Assembly: GCF_026625645.1 (NCBI RefSeq)
Contig: NZ_CP113056.1
Span: forward strand, 1,054,001-1,118,000
DNA length: 64,000 nt
Origin: Ancylobacter sp. SL191
GTDB taxonomy: Bacteria > Pseudomonadota > Alphaproteobacteria > Rhizobiales > Xanthobacteraceae
Reading direction: 5' to 3'
The position numbers were made by a program, and so were the translations under genes. The notes beneath the pieces are model-generated. The model did not search any database and was not told where the DNA came from. It was given only the letters and a program-made list of their open reading frames with translations. Below, one piece after another: positions 29,377-37,784 of this stretch; the stretch's first letter is position 1; each line of letters opens with the position of its first letter.

Positions 29377-29488
29377 ATCATGCTCCCAACATACCGTCCC
29401 CAAGAGACGGTTCTGCCGACCGGATACTCAACGTCGAAGGTGGGCGAGCGGTTCCCTCTCACCGCAATGACGGGACCGCACCGGTATA

Positions 29489-30409
29489 TCAGACGAGCTG
29501 CGGTGCGTACCATTCATGGCCGGAGCGGCCGGCGCGCTTGAGCCTGTACAGTGCCTCGTCGGCGTGGCGGAGCAGGTCGGACAGGTTGTCGGCGTCCGCC
29601 CGGTAGCGGCTGATGCCAATGGCGGCGCCAAGCCGGGTGGTATCCTCACCCACGGTGAACGGGCCTGCAAAGGCGGTCGCGATCGCCGCGCAGATCCGCT
29701 CGGTGTCGCCCGCCGCGTCCTCGTGCTCGACGAGAATGGCGAATTCGTCGCCGCCCAGCCGACACACGAAAGCCGGCGCGGCTGCGCCTTCCAGCCGCCG
29801 CGCGACCAGCGAGAGCACCATGTCGCCGGTCTCATGGCCGAACCGGTCGTTCACCGGCTTGAAGTGATCGAGATCGAGTATCATCAGCGTGAGGTCCGTG
29901 GGCTGCCGCGCCGTTGCCTCGGTCCAGCGCGCCTGAAGCGCGCGCCGGTTTGGCAAGCCGGTGAGAGGATCCTCAAAGGCGATGCGCCGCAACGCATCCT
30001 CCGCCAGCTTGCGGGCCGAGATGTCCTCGAAGGTGGCGATGGCGACGCCCGCTTCGTGCAGCAGGATGCCGCGATGCTGCACGGTGAGTGTCTTGCCGTT
30101 GGCGCAACGGACCTCGATCTCCTCTGGCGGAACCTCGGTGGTGCCGTGCTGGGCCGGATTCCAGATCTCGCGCCAGCGCATCCGTGCCCGGTCGCGTTTA
30201 TCTTCCTGCGGGTAGGCGGCCTCGATCCAGTCATCCACGGTGGCGAAGGCGTCCTCGTGATAGCCGAAGGTCTTCGTGAAGGCGCGGTTGACGAAGCGGA
30301 TCCGTCCATCCGGCATCGTCGCCCAGGAAAGCGGGGTCGGCACCGCGTCGAGGATGAGGTGGAGGTCCTCATGCACCCCGATCGTCGGCCGGTTTACCCT
30401 GTCGATCAT
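29489..30409 (-). CDS. PAS-domain diguanylate cyclase (cytosolic)
   Basis: 306 residues, no membrane segments. A PAS domain (about 12-135; GRIRFVNRAFTKTFGYHEDAF, core NRAFTKTFGY, and the PAC-like TVQHRGILLHEAGVAIATFEDI) is followed by a GGDEF domain beginning at FEDPLTGLPNRRAL, with an intact GGDEF at 219-223. It should make c-di-GMP under control of a small ligand or partner bound by PAS. It stands alone, reading away from the secreted-protein pair at 30.5 kb. Confidence 0.9.
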   Translation of the reverse strand: MIDRVNRPTIGVHEDLHLILDAVPTPLSWATMPDGRIRFVNRAFTKTFGYHEDAFATVDDWIEAAYPQEDKRDRARMRWREIWNPAQHGTTEVPPEEIEVRCANGKTLTVQHRGILLHEAGVAIATFEDISARKLAEDALRRIAFEDPLTGLPNRRALQARWTEATARQPTDLTLMILDLDHFKPVNDRFGHETGDMVLSLVARRLEGAAAPAFVCRLGGDEFAILVEHEDAAGDTERICAAIATAFAGPFTVGEDTTRLGAAIGISRYRADADNLSDLLRHADEALYRLKRAGRSGHEWYAPQLV

Positions 30410-30554
30410 TGCCGTCCTGCCCTACTGCTATTGCGTTCCGCCCCACGCGATCATAGGCCAGCGAGGCTTGACCGGCCATGGCGGGTTACCGTTGCGAACG
30501 CTTGTGCCGAATCAGGCGGTGCGCGATAGTCCGCCAACTCTGTGAGAGGTCGGC

Positions 30555-30857
30555 ATGGTCAGGATTGTTTCGCTCGTGAAAGTCACTTTGGCGCTGGCTG
30601 TTCTGGCCCCTGCGCTGGTGGTCGCGTCACCGCCGGCCCGCGCCAACAATACCGGCGCCTTCATCGGTGGGCTGGTCGGTGGCGCCATACTTGGCTCCGC
30701 CGTGACAGCCGCGACCCAGCCGCGCTATTACGCGCCGCCGCCCCCGCCGCCGGCCTATTATCCGCCGCCGCCGCCGGTTTATCGGCCCGCCCCGGTCTAT
30801 GGTCCCGGCTATTGCGGCGCGCCGCCTTATCCGCCCTGCCGCACGCCGGTCTATTGA
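30555..30857 (+). CDS. Small secreted Gly-zipper, Pro/Tyr-rich protein
   Basis: 100 residues, family not certain. A signal peptide (LVKVTLALAVLAPALVVASPPARA) precedes a short Gly-rich hydrophobic segment GAFIGGLVGGAILGSAV, resembling a glycine zipper, and then a repetitive Pro/Tyr tail (YYAPPPPPPAYYPPPPPVY, then CGAPPYPPC with two Cys). Such proteins are common in Hyphomicrobiales envelopes. It is 41 bases upstream of another secreted protein, possibly co-transcribed. Confidence 0.7.
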   Translation: MVRIVSLVKVTLALAVLAPALVVASPPARANNTGAFIGGLVGGAILGSAVTAATQPRYYAPPPPPPAYYPPPPPVYRPAPVYGPGYCGAPPYPPCRTPVY

Positions 30858-30898
30858 GCGCCACCTGTTCTTTTCCTGCTGATGCGACGGGCCCCATC

Positions 30899-31366
30899 AT
30901 GAGACATCCCACTCTCGCTGCACTCGCCGCCCTGGCGCTGCTCGCGCCCGGTGCCGCGTTCGCGCAGGCACCGGCCGCCCCGGCTACCTCCGCCGCGCCG
31001 GCGGAGACAACCGAACCGGTCGTGCCGGACCTGCCGCCGCCGGCGGACTGCACCTTCACCAAGGTCTACGTCTGCGATCAGGCCGGCTGCGGGCCGGACA
31101 AGGAACTCGGCACCGTCGACCTGCCGGCGCGGCTTCTGGTGCACTACCCCAAGCGCATCATCGCCAGCGTCTCCGACAGCGGCTTGCCCCATATCAGCGA
31201 GATCATCACCGCCTCCAGCGCGGGCGACAACATCACGCTTCAGGGCACGGACGGGCTTGTCGGCTGGGTGATGCAGCTGTCGCGGTCGGAGGCGGGGGCT
31301 TCGCTGACCATTGTGTCCAACGACAAGGTCATGACGTCCTTCGGCACCTGCAAGCCGGCGCCCTGA
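30899..31366 (+). CDS. Secreted hypothetical protein with conserved cysteines
   Basis: 155 residues. A cleavable signal (ALAALALLAPGAAFAQA) is followed by a short Ala/Pro linker and a compact domain beginning PPPADCTFTKVYVCDQAGC with three Cys and ending SFGTCKPAP with a fourth, so two disulphides are likely. The remainder (LLVHYPKRIIASVSDSG, ITLQGTDGLVGWVMQL) suggests a small beta-sandwich of unknown role. I do not recognise the family. It ends just before the tRNA-Leu promoter. Confidence 0.7.
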   Translation: MRHPTLAALAALALLAPGAAFAQAPAAPATSAAPAETTEPVVPDLPPPADCTFTKVYVCDQAGCGPDKELGTVDLPARLLVHYPKRIIASVSDSGLPHISEIITASSAGDNITLQGTDGLVGWVMQLSRSEAGASLTIVSNDKVMTSFGTCKPAP

Positions 31367-31395
31367 CGGTTCTAAAATACCGTCGCGCAAGGTGC

Positions 31396-31423
31396 TTGCT
31401 CCGGCGGCGCGGGTGACTATAGT
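31396..31423 (+). promoter_or_regulatory. Sigma-70-type promoter of tRNA-Leu
   Basis: TTGCTC (31396-31401), 16-base spacer, TATAGT (31418-31423); the tRNA starts 15 bases after the -10 element. Confidence 0.6.
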
Positions 31424-31437
31424 CCGCGCCGGTTTTG

Positions 31438-31524
31438 GCGGGTGTGGCGGAACCGGTAGACGCGGCGGACTCAAAATCCGTTTCTGGTGACAGAGTGTCG
31501 GTTCGAGTCCGACCACCCGCACCA
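31438..31524 (+). tRNA. tRNA-Leu, anticodon CAA
   Basis: An 87-base class II tRNA with a long variable arm (TTTCTGGTGACAGAGTG region). Acceptor GCGGGTG pairs with CACCCGC, the anticodon stem-loop GCGGA-CTCAAAA-TCCGT gives CAA (codon UUG), T-arm GTCGG-TTCGAGT-CCGAC, and CCA is encoded. Confidence 0.96.
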
Positions 31525-31576
31525 TCCCTTCGACATCAGGGATGGCCGCCCCCTCAGGCTGCGGCCTGTTCTCTCC

Positions 31577-32650
31577 TCAATCGACGAACAGGCGCGCATC
31601 CGTGGCGTCCCAGGCGAGGCGCACCCTCGCGCCGATTTCCGGCGTCTGCGGCAGTGCGGCGCTGGCGGCCGGCAGGCGCAGATTGACGCTCGCGCCCCAG
31701 CCGGTTGCCACCGTGAAATGGAAGGTCTCGCCGATGAAGGTGGCGTCCGCCAGCACGCCGTCAATGCCCGGCGCGCCGGCCTCGGCGAAGCGCAGCCGGT
31801 CCGGCCGGATCATCAGCGCCGCGTCATGGCCGGGCGCCGGGGTGCCGTGCAGGGGCTGGCCGGCGACGCGGCTGCCATCGGGGAAGACGATCTCCGCTCG
31901 GCCGCCGTCTCGGGCGGCGAGCTTGCCCTCCAGAAAATTGGAATGGCCGACAAATCCAGCCACGAAGCGGCTTTCCGGCTGCTCATAGAGCTCGCGGCCC
32001 TTGCCGATCTGCTCGATGCGGCCGTGGTTGAACAGGGCGATGCGGTCGGAGAGGCTCAGCGCCTCCTCTTGGTCGTGCGTCACATAGAGGATGGTGACGC
32101 CGGTCTCGCGGTGGATGCGGCGGATCTCGCCCTGGATCTCCTCGCGCAGCTTCTTGTCCAGCGCCGAGAGCGGCTCGTCCATCAGCAGCAGCGGCGGATC
32201 ATAGGCGAGCGCGCGGGCGAGCGCGACACGCTGCTGCTGGCCGCCGGACATCTGCGCGGGCAGGCGCCCGGCGAAGTTTTCCAGCCGCACCAGAGCCAGC
32301 ATCTCCTCGACCTTGCGGGCGATCTCCGCCGCCGGCCGGCGCCGCACGCGTAAGGGAAAGGCGACATTCTCGGCCACGGTGAGGTGCGGGAACAGGGTGT
32401 AGCGCTGGAACACCATGCCGATGTTCCGCTTGTTCGAGGGTTCAGCGAGGATGCTGCGCCCCTCCAGCCGCACATCGCCGCGCGTCGGCTCGAAGAAGCC
32501 GGCGATCATGTAGAGCGTCGTGCTCTTGCCCGAGCCGGACGGGCCGAGAAAGGTGACGAACTCGCCGCGCGCGATCTCCAATGAGACGTCATTGACGGCG
32601 GTGACGTTACCGAACGTCTTGGAAATATTATTGATTTCCAGAAAGGTCAT
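31577..32650 (-). CDS. ABC transporter ATP-binding protein, polyamine-type (PotA-like)
   Basis: 357 residues. Nucleotide-binding domain with Walker A GPSGSGKST (36-44), Q-loop VFQRYTLFPH (80-89), signature MSGGQQQR (134-141), Walker B LLLMDEPLSALD (154-165) and H-loop His192. A C-terminal TOBE region (about 235-357) is typical of PotA/FbpC-like importers. It overlaps the upstream permease by 4 bases and ends the importer operon near tRNA-Leu. The substrate class (spermidine/putrescine-type by family) does not fix the real ligand. Confidence 0.92.
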   Translation of the reverse strand: MTFLEINNISKTFGNVTAVNDVSLEIARGEFVTFLGPSGSGKSTTLYMIAGFFEPTRGDVRLEGRSILAEPSNKRNIGMVFQRYTLFPHLTVAENVAFPLRVRRRPAAEIARKVEEMLALVRLENFAGRLPAQMSGGQQQRVALARALAYDPPLLLMDEPLSALDKKLREEIQGEIRRIHRETGVTILYVTHDQEEALSLSDRIALFNHGRIEQIGKGRELYEQPESRFVAGFVGHSNFLEGKLAARDGGRAEIVFPDGSRVAGQPLHGTPAPGHDAALMIRPDRLRFAEAGAPGIDGVLADATFIGETFHFTVATGWGASVNLRLPAASAALPQTPEIGARVRLAWDATDARLFVD

Positions 32651-33447
32651 GAGCGGGCGTCCTTGCGGAAAAAGGCGGCAAGCGCCATGAGGCCAGCGGT
32701 GAGCGCGATCAGCAGCGTCGAGACGGCGGCGATCACCGGGGACAAGTCCTGGCGCAGCGTGCCGAAAATGCGCACCGGCAGGGTCTGCAGGTCCGGGCTC
32801 GCCATGAAGATGGCGATCACCACCTCGTCCCAGGAAGCGAGGAAGGAGAAGATCGCCGCGCTGATCAGTCCGAGGCGGATGCCCGGCAGGGTGACGCGGA
32901 TCTTCGCCTCCAATGGGCTCGCGCCGCAGACGATGGCGGCGGTCTCGATATCGCGGTCAAACCGTTCCAGCGCATTGGAAATCGCGATGATGGAGAAGGG
33001 TAGGGCGATCACCAGATGGGCGAGGACGAAACCCAGAAACGTGCCGTTGAGGTGCAGGCGCAGGAAGAAGGCGTATAATGCTACCGCCAGCACTACCACC
33101 GGCAGGATCATCGGCGTGAGGAACAGCGCGCGCAGCGCCGCGCGGCCGCGGAAGGTGCCGCGGGTGAGGCCGAAGGAGGCCATCAGCCCGATCAGCACCG
33201 AGAGCACTGTCACCACGGCGGCGATCTGGAAGCTGGTGAGGAAGGAGGCGAGCCAATCGGGATCGTCGAACAGCGCCTCATACCAGCGCAGCGTCCAGCC
33301 CGGCGGGGGGAATTGCAGCCATTGCGAGGAGCCGAAGGACAGGGCGACGATGAGCAGGATCGGTAGCAGCAGATAGGCGCCGACCAGCCCCGCAATCAGG
33401 ATGAGGGCGACGCGCCAGGCGCCGAGACGGGCGAAATCGAGCAGCAT
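32647..33447 (-). CDS. ABC transporter permease, PotC-like
   Basis: 266 residues with about six transmembrane helices, beginning at IAGLVGAYLLLPILLIVALS. The cytoplasmic coupling loop EAA motif is visible as AAIVCGASPLEAKIRVTLPGI, with the conserved Gly. PPGWTLRWYEALF near residue 47 is a typical PotC/PotI-family block. It pairs with the permease upstream (4-base gap) to form the membrane channel of the importer. Confidence 0.92.
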   Translation of the reverse strand: MLLDFARLGAWRVALILIAGLVGAYLLLPILLIVALSFGSSQWLQFPPPGWTLRWYEALFDDPDWLASFLTSFQIAAVVTVLSVLIGLMASFGLTRGTFRGRAALRALFLTPMILPVVVLAVALYAFFLRLHLNGTFLGFVLAHLVIALPFSIIAISNALERFDRDIETAAIVCGASPLEAKIRVTLPGIRLGLISAAIFSFLASWDEVVIAIFMASPDLQTLPVRIFGTLRQDLSPVIAAVSTLLIALTAGLMALAAFFRKDARS

Positions 33448-33451
33448 GGGC

Positions 33452-34330
33452 CTAGCTCCTCGTCTCGCCGAAGCCGAAAAAGCGTAGCTGGATCATATAG
33501 ATGGCCAGCGTGATGACGAGCAGCACCAGCGCCGCCGCCCCCGCCAGCCCCCAATCGAGCAGCGACTGCACGAGCTGGGCGATCAACTCCGCCAGCATCA
33601 TATTGGCGGTGCCGCCGAGCAGCGCGGGGGTAATAAAATACCCAAGCGACATGACGAACACCATCAGCGCCCCGGCGGCGATGCCGGAGGCGGTGAGCGG
33701 CAGCATCACGCGGGTGAAGGCCTGCCACCGGCTCGCCCCGCACAAGGCGGCGGCCTGGAAGATGGCGGGGTCCATGGCGCGGATCGTGGCGTGCAGCGGC
33801 AGGATCATGAACGGTAACATGATATAGGTCATGCCGATGGTGACACCGACGAGGTTGTTGATCAGCGGCAGCGGCTCGGAGATGAGGCCGAGATTCATCA
33901 GCGTGCGGTTGATGATGCCGGTGCGCTGAAGCAGCACCATCCAGGCATAGGTGCGGGCCAGAAGGTTGGTCCACATCGACAGGATGACGATGGCGAAGAG
34001 CAGCCGCGACCAGACGCTCGGCGCGATGGCCAGGAACCAAGCCACGGGAAAACCAAGCAGAACCGTCACGACCGTGACCGTGCCGGCGACCAGAAACGTG
34101 TTGCCGAGCACCTTCAGATAGGTCGTGGAGGCGAAGAAGGCGGCGTAGTTCTGCAGCCCCGGCGTCGGCTCCAGCACGCTGCGCAGCAGCAGCGCCAGCA
34201 CGGGAATGACGAAGACGACGGCCACCAGAACCAGCGCCGGCAGCACGGGCACGAGCCCCCGGCCGCGCCGTCGAGGCGTCGTGGAGGTAATATGAGGCCG
34301 CTCAGTCGCCGTCAGGTCGGTCACGGTCAT
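33452..34330 (-). CDS. ABC transporter permease, PotB-like
   Basis: 292 residues. A cytoplasmic start rich in Thr/Arg is followed by a first helix (VPVLPALVLVAVVFVIPVLALLL) and five further ones. The EAA loop reads AAALCGASRWQAFTRVMLPLT. NLLARTYAWMVLLQRTGIINR is characteristic of PotB-like permeases (core TYAWMVLLQRTGIIN). It follows the binding-protein gene after an unusually long 229-base gap with stem-loops. Confidence 0.92.
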   Translation of the reverse strand: MTVTDLTATERPHITSTTPRRRGRGLVPVLPALVLVAVVFVIPVLALLLRSVLEPTPGLQNYAAFFASTTYLKVLGNTFLVAGTVTVVTVLLGFPVAWFLAIAPSVWSRLLFAIVILSMWTNLLARTYAWMVLLQRTGIINRTLMNLGLISEPLPLINNLVGVTIGMTYIMLPFMILPLHATIRAMDPAIFQAAALCGASRWQAFTRVMLPLTASGIAAGALMVFVMSLGYFITPALLGGTANMMLAELIAQLVQSLLDWGLAGAAALVLLVITLAIYMIQLRFFGFGETRS

Positions 34331-34452
34331 CAGGGCTCGATCAGGCTCGCTCAGGGGCGGTTCGATGAGTGCAGTCAGGTGGACGATCAGGCCAGTGTGG
34401 CCAGCGCGGTGGCGTGTGAGACCAGTCGCGACAGGACCGTTCCGGGCATGAG

Positions 34453-34481
34453 GACCGGCTCCGCCTTGGGCGGGGCCGGTC
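34453..34481 (-). promoter_or_regulatory. Strong stem-loop between binding-protein and permease genes
   Basis: GACCGGCTCCGCC (34453-34465) faces GGCGGGGCCGGTC (34469-34481) with one imperfect pair and a three-base loop. A second perfect hairpin, GGCGCC-GCTTCC-GGCGCC, follows at 34501-34518. Neither has a T-run on the minus strand. By analogy to malE-malF such structures protect the binding-protein mRNA and lower permease expression. Confidence 0.55.
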
Positions 34482-34523
34482 GCCGATCACGTCTCTCGGG
34501 GGCGCCGCTTCCGGCGCCTGGCA

Positions 34524-34574
34524 GATCACTGCGTGTGGCGGGTCACTGCGCCTGCCAGATCACTGCGCCTGCCA
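34524..34574. repeat. 17-base tandem repeat spanning the binding-protein stop codon
   Basis: Three adjacent units: GATCACTGCGTGTGGCG (34524-34540, degenerate), GGTCACTGCGCCTGCCA (34541-34557) and GATCACTGCGCCTGCCA (34558-34574). The last encodes the end of the binding protein (WQAQ and stop), so the terminus of the gene has been duplicated downstream of itself. Confidence 0.85.
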
Positions 34575-35615
34575 CGCGTACCAGCGCTTGCCGATCTCGT
34601 CGCGATGGGCGGCCCAGTAGCCCATGTCGAGATTGATCTGCGACGCCGTGTGCTTGTCCGGCAGGGTAGCGGCGATCTCCTTCGGCATCAGCGCGGCAGC
34701 ACCGGTGTTGATCGGGGCGAAGCCGGTATCGGCGTCGAAGTTGGCCTGCGCCTTGGCGCTGCTCGCCTCGGCGATGAACTTCATCGCGGCCTCCTTGTTC
34801 TTCGAGCCCTTCGGCACCACCAGCATGTCGGCGGCGGTCAGGTTCTGTTCCCAGGAGACGCCGACCTTGGTGCCGCCCTTTTCGAGGGCGAACAGGCGCC
34901 CGTTCCAGAACATGCCGAGCGGCGCCTCACCGGAGGCGAGGAGCTGCTGCGACTGGGCACCCGAACCCCACCACACGATGTCCTTCTTGATGCTGTCGAG
35001 CTTCTTGAAGGCGCGGTCGAGATCGAGCGGGTAGAGCTTGTCGGCCGGCACGCCGTCGGCCAGCAGGGCGATTTCGAGCACACCCGGCGCCGACCATTTG
35101 TAGAAGGTGCGCTTGCCCGGGAAGGTCTTGGTGTCGAACAGGTCTGCCCAGCTCTTCGGGGTCTTGCCGCCGAAGGCATCGGGCGCGAAGCCGAGCACGA
35201 AGGAATAGTAGAAGCTGCCCACCGCATGGTCGGTGACGAAACGGGGATCCAGCTCGGCGCGCTTGACGATGGAGAAGTCGATCGGCTCCAGCAGGCCCTC
35301 CTTCGCCGCCACGGCGGCAAAATCGGCTTCGACGTCGACCACGTCCCAGGAGACATTGCCGCTGTCGACCATGGCCTTCAGCTTGCCGTAGTCGGTGGGC
35401 CCGTCCATCTTCACGGCGATGCCGCTGGCCTTGGTGAAGGGTTCCGCCCAGAACTTCTTCTGGGCGTCCTGCGTGGTGCCGCCCCAACTCGTGAAGACGA
35501 TGGAGCCGGAGGCGGCCATGGCCACGCCAAGTCCCAGGCCGACCGCGATCGCGGTGGCGGCGAGGCCGAGCAGGCGGCGGGACGCGTGGTTGTGCGGTTT
35601 ACGCGATGACGTCAT
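34560..35615 (-). CDS. ABC transporter substrate-binding protein, PotD/PotF-like
   Basis: 351 residues from ATG 35615 (AGGGGAAC upstream). The signal NHASRRLLGLAATAIAVGLG has a twin-arginine-like RRLLG, followed by an Ala-rich cleavage region. The mature part starts IVFTSWGGTTQDAQKKFW, the typical beginning of polyamine-family binding proteins, and continues with WDVVDVEADF and APLGMFWNGR. It should capture the ligand in the periplasm and deliver it to the permeases downstream. The carboxylates that bind diamines in PotD are not all evident to me, so the ligand may differ. Confidence 0.9.
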   Translation of the reverse strand: MTSSRKPHNHASRRLLGLAATAIAVGLGLGVAMAASGSIVFTSWGGTTQDAQKKFWAEPFTKASGIAVKMDGPTDYGKLKAMVDSGNVSWDVVDVEADFAAVAAKEGLLEPIDFSIVKRAELDPRFVTDHAVGSFYYSFVLGFAPDAFGGKTPKSWADLFDTKTFPGKRTFYKWSAPGVLEIALLADGVPADKLYPLDLDRAFKKLDSIKKDIVWWGSGAQSQQLLASGEAPLGMFWNGRLFALEKGGTKVGVSWEQNLTAADMLVVPKGSKNKEAAMKFIAEASSAKAQANFDADTGFAPINTGAAALMPKEIAATLPDKHTASQINLDMGYWAAHRDEIGKRWYAWQAQ

Positions 35616-35967
35616 GGTGTTCCCCTGTGGTTGCAGGCCGATGCCGGCAACACGCAGCGCTTTCGTGAGCGTCCGCCTGTCCTCGGTCACCGATGATTTT
35701 TCTGGTCGGAAGGCGTCGAAAGACTTTGCCGTCCGGAGGTGTGCCCCGGGCGGAGGAAGGCGGCTGTAAAGCCGCAGCAATGTCGACATCGAAATTTGAT
35801 ATCACTCGAATATATTTATCAATATCAAAATTATAACTGACGGAAGGTGAGCTTGCGCTTTCCGCACGGCATCCCGACTGCCTTCTATTCATCGCCGGAT
35901 CTTTCCCTGACGTCATCGTCGAGCTCCAATCGCGGATCTGGGCCCGGCGCCGTGGGGGCCGCGCGGC
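35616..35967. promoter_or_regulatory. ABC-operon promoter region with AT-rich inverted-repeat operator
   Basis: 352 bases between the binding protein and NIPSNAP genes. The notable part is a markedly AT-rich block at 35790-35835 holding TTTGATAT (35795-35802) and ATATCAAA (35822-35829), a perfect 8-base inverted repeat separated by 19 bases with TATATTTATC inside. Such geometry suits a dimeric regulator or overlapping -10 elements. A frame reading across it (to 35916, minus strand) has no family features and I do not call it a gene. Confidence 0.5.
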
Positions 35968-36282
35968 TCAGTCGAGCGGCGAGAAAGGTGTCGGCAGGAG
36001 AATCTTGTTCTCCATGGTTTCGATCAGCGCCTGGATCTTCGGCAGGAAGACCTGCCAAGCGGGATCGGCATTCAGCCGCGCGCGGCGCGCCGCGCGGTCA
36101 TCCAGGCTCGCATAGGCCCAGATATGGACGATCTCGTTGAGCGGGCCGATCTCGCTGGTGAAATAGCCGACGAGGTTGCCGAGATAGCTTTTCTGCAGGG
36201 CGATGCCTTCGTCCGCGACCAGCTTCACATAGGCCGGCACTGCGCCCGTCTTCAGCCGGTAGGTGCGCATCTCATAGAGCAT
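35968..36282 (-). CDS. NIPSNAP-family protein
   Basis: 104 residues from ATG 36282 (MLYEMRTYRLKTG), the standard NIPSNAP start; a longer frame to 36420 runs inside the upstream gene. The pattern EMRTYRL, LVGYFTSEIGPLNEIVHIWAY (core GPLNEIVHIW) and DPAWQVF defines the family: small dimeric alpha/beta-barrel proteins with mostly unknown, often catabolic, roles. It is last in the operon, 7 bases after the aldehyde dehydrogenase. Confidence 0.9.
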   Translation of the reverse strand: MLYEMRTYRLKTGAVPAYVKLVADEGIALQKSYLGNLVGYFTSEIGPLNEIVHIWAYASLDDRAARRARLNADPAWQVFLPKIQALIETMENKILLPTPFSPLD

Positions 36283-36289
36283 GGAAGCC

Positions 36290-37774
36290 TCAACGCATGA
36301 CGAAGGGATCGTCGATCGGCGCGTCGGAGGTGCGCAGCCAGACCGACTTGGTGCGGGTGTAATCGCGGATCGATTCCGCCCCGCCCTCGCGCCCGAGGCC
36401 CGACTGGCCATAGCCGCCAAAGGGCACGATGGGGGAGACGGCGCGGTAGGTGTTCACCCAGACGATGCCGGCCCGCAGCTTGCGGATCAGCCGGTGGGCG
36501 CGGGTAAGATCGCGGGTGAAGACACCGGAGGCGAGGCCGAACGGGCTGTCATTGGCTTTCGCGATGGCGTCCGCCTCATCGGTGAAGCCGATGACGCTGA
36601 GCACCGGGCCGAACAGCTCCTGCGCCGCGCAGGGCACTTCATTGCCGGCGCAGGCGAGGATGGTGGGCGCGTAATAATTGCCGGCTAAGAACCCGTCCGC
36701 GCGGGTGCCGCCGGTGACGAGGGTCGCCCCCGCCGCAAGGCTCGCGGCGACGACTTCCTCGATATGCGCGAGCTGGCGCGCGGTGGCCAGCGGGCCCATT
36801 TCGGTCGCGGGATCCTGCGGGTCGCCGATGCGGATGCGGCGGGCTTTCTCGGTAAGGATGGCGATGAGCTTGTCGCGCACGCTCTCCTCGACGAACAGCC
36901 GCGAGCCGGCGACGCAGCTCTGGCCGGAGGCGGCGAAGATGCCGGCCACCACGGCATTGGCCGCGCTCTCCAGATCGGCATCGGCGAACACCAGCACCGG
37001 CGACTTGCCGCCGAGTTCCAGCGTCGTAAAAGCGAGGTTCTCCGCCGTGTTGCGCACCACATGGCGGGCGGTGGAGGGCCCGCCGGTGAAGGCGACGCGC
37101 GAGACGAGCTTATGGGCGGTGAGCGTTCGCCCGCATTCCTCGCCGAAGCCGGTGATTATGTTGACGACGCCGGGCGGGAAGCCCGCCTCATGCACCAGCC
37201 GGGCGAAGGCGAGCAGCGGCGCGGGGCCTTCCTCGGACGCCTTCAGCACGACGGTGCAACCCGCCGCCAGCGCCGGGCCGAGCTTCACGGCGGAGAGGAA
37301 AAGCTGCGAGTTCCACGGCACCACGGCGGCGACGACGCCGATCGGCTCGCGGCGCAGCCAGGCTTCCATGTCCGGCTTGTCGACGGGCAGATGCGCGCCT
37401 TCCACCTTGTCGGCGAGGCCGCCGAAATAGCGGTAGTACTCCGCGACATAGCCGATCTGCGCCCGCGTCTCGCGGATGATCTTGCCGGTGTCGCGGGTCT
37501 CAAGCTCGGCTAGTTCCTGCGCATGGGCGGCCACGAGGTCGCCGAGCTTGATGAGCAGCTTGCCGCGCTGTGTGGCGGTGAGGTTCGCCCATGCCGGCGC
37601 CTCGAACGCCCGGTGGGCGGCCTCGACGGCACGGTTCACGTCGGCGCTCGTCGCGGCCGGCATCACCGCCCAGGGCTGGCCGGTCGCCGGGTCAAGGCTC
37701 TCGAAACTCGCCCCGCCCGGCACGAAGGCGCCGTCAATATAGAGCCGGAAATCGTCGCGCAGGGCGGGGGTCAT
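36290..37774 (-). CDS. NAD(P)-dependent aldehyde dehydrogenase
   Basis: 494 residues. The catalytic Cys287 (GQSCVAGSR) and general-base Glu253 (LELGGKSP) are present, along with VVPWNSQL, the cofactor loop FTGGPSTARHV and the C-terminal PFGGYGQSGLGREGG. The overall length and motifs resemble betaine/aminobutyraldehyde or hydroxymuconic-semialdehyde-type enzymes; I cannot assign the substrate. It probably oxidises the aldehyde released by the monooxygenase encoded 10 bases upstream. Confidence 0.92.
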   Translation of the reverse strand: MTPALRDDFRLYIDGAFVPGGASFESLDPATGQPWAVMPAATSADVNRAVEAAHRAFEAPAWANLTATQRGKLLIKLGDLVAAHAQELAELETRDTGKIIRETRAQIGYVAEYYRYFGGLADKVEGAHLPVDKPDMEAWLRREPIGVVAAVVPWNSQLFLSAVKLGPALAAGCTVVLKASEEGPAPLLAFARLVHEAGFPPGVVNIITGFGEECGRTLTAHKLVSRVAFTGGPSTARHVVRNTAENLAFTTLELGGKSPVLVFADADLESAANAVVAGIFAASGQSCVAGSRLFVEESVRDKLIAILTEKARRIRIGDPQDPATEMGPLATARQLAHIEEVVAASLAAGATLVTGGTRADGFLAGNYYAPTILACAGNEVPCAAQELFGPVLSVIGFTDEADAIAKANDSPFGLASGVFTRDLTRAHRLIRKLRAGIVWVNTYRAVSPIVPFGGYGQSGLGREGGAESIRDYTRTKSVWLRTSDAPIDDPFVMR

Positions 37775-37784
37775 CGGGGCTTCC

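Noticed and set aside
28847..31524. tRNA-Thr or tRNA-Leu as attachment site of a genomic island
   Set aside because: No integrase, no direct repeat of a tRNA 3' end and no change in base composition was seen on either side.
35616..35916. Open minus-strand frame (about 105 codons) upstream of the binding protein
   Set aside because: It reads through the AT-rich operator, has no family features and no ribosome site; the region is better explained as promoter.
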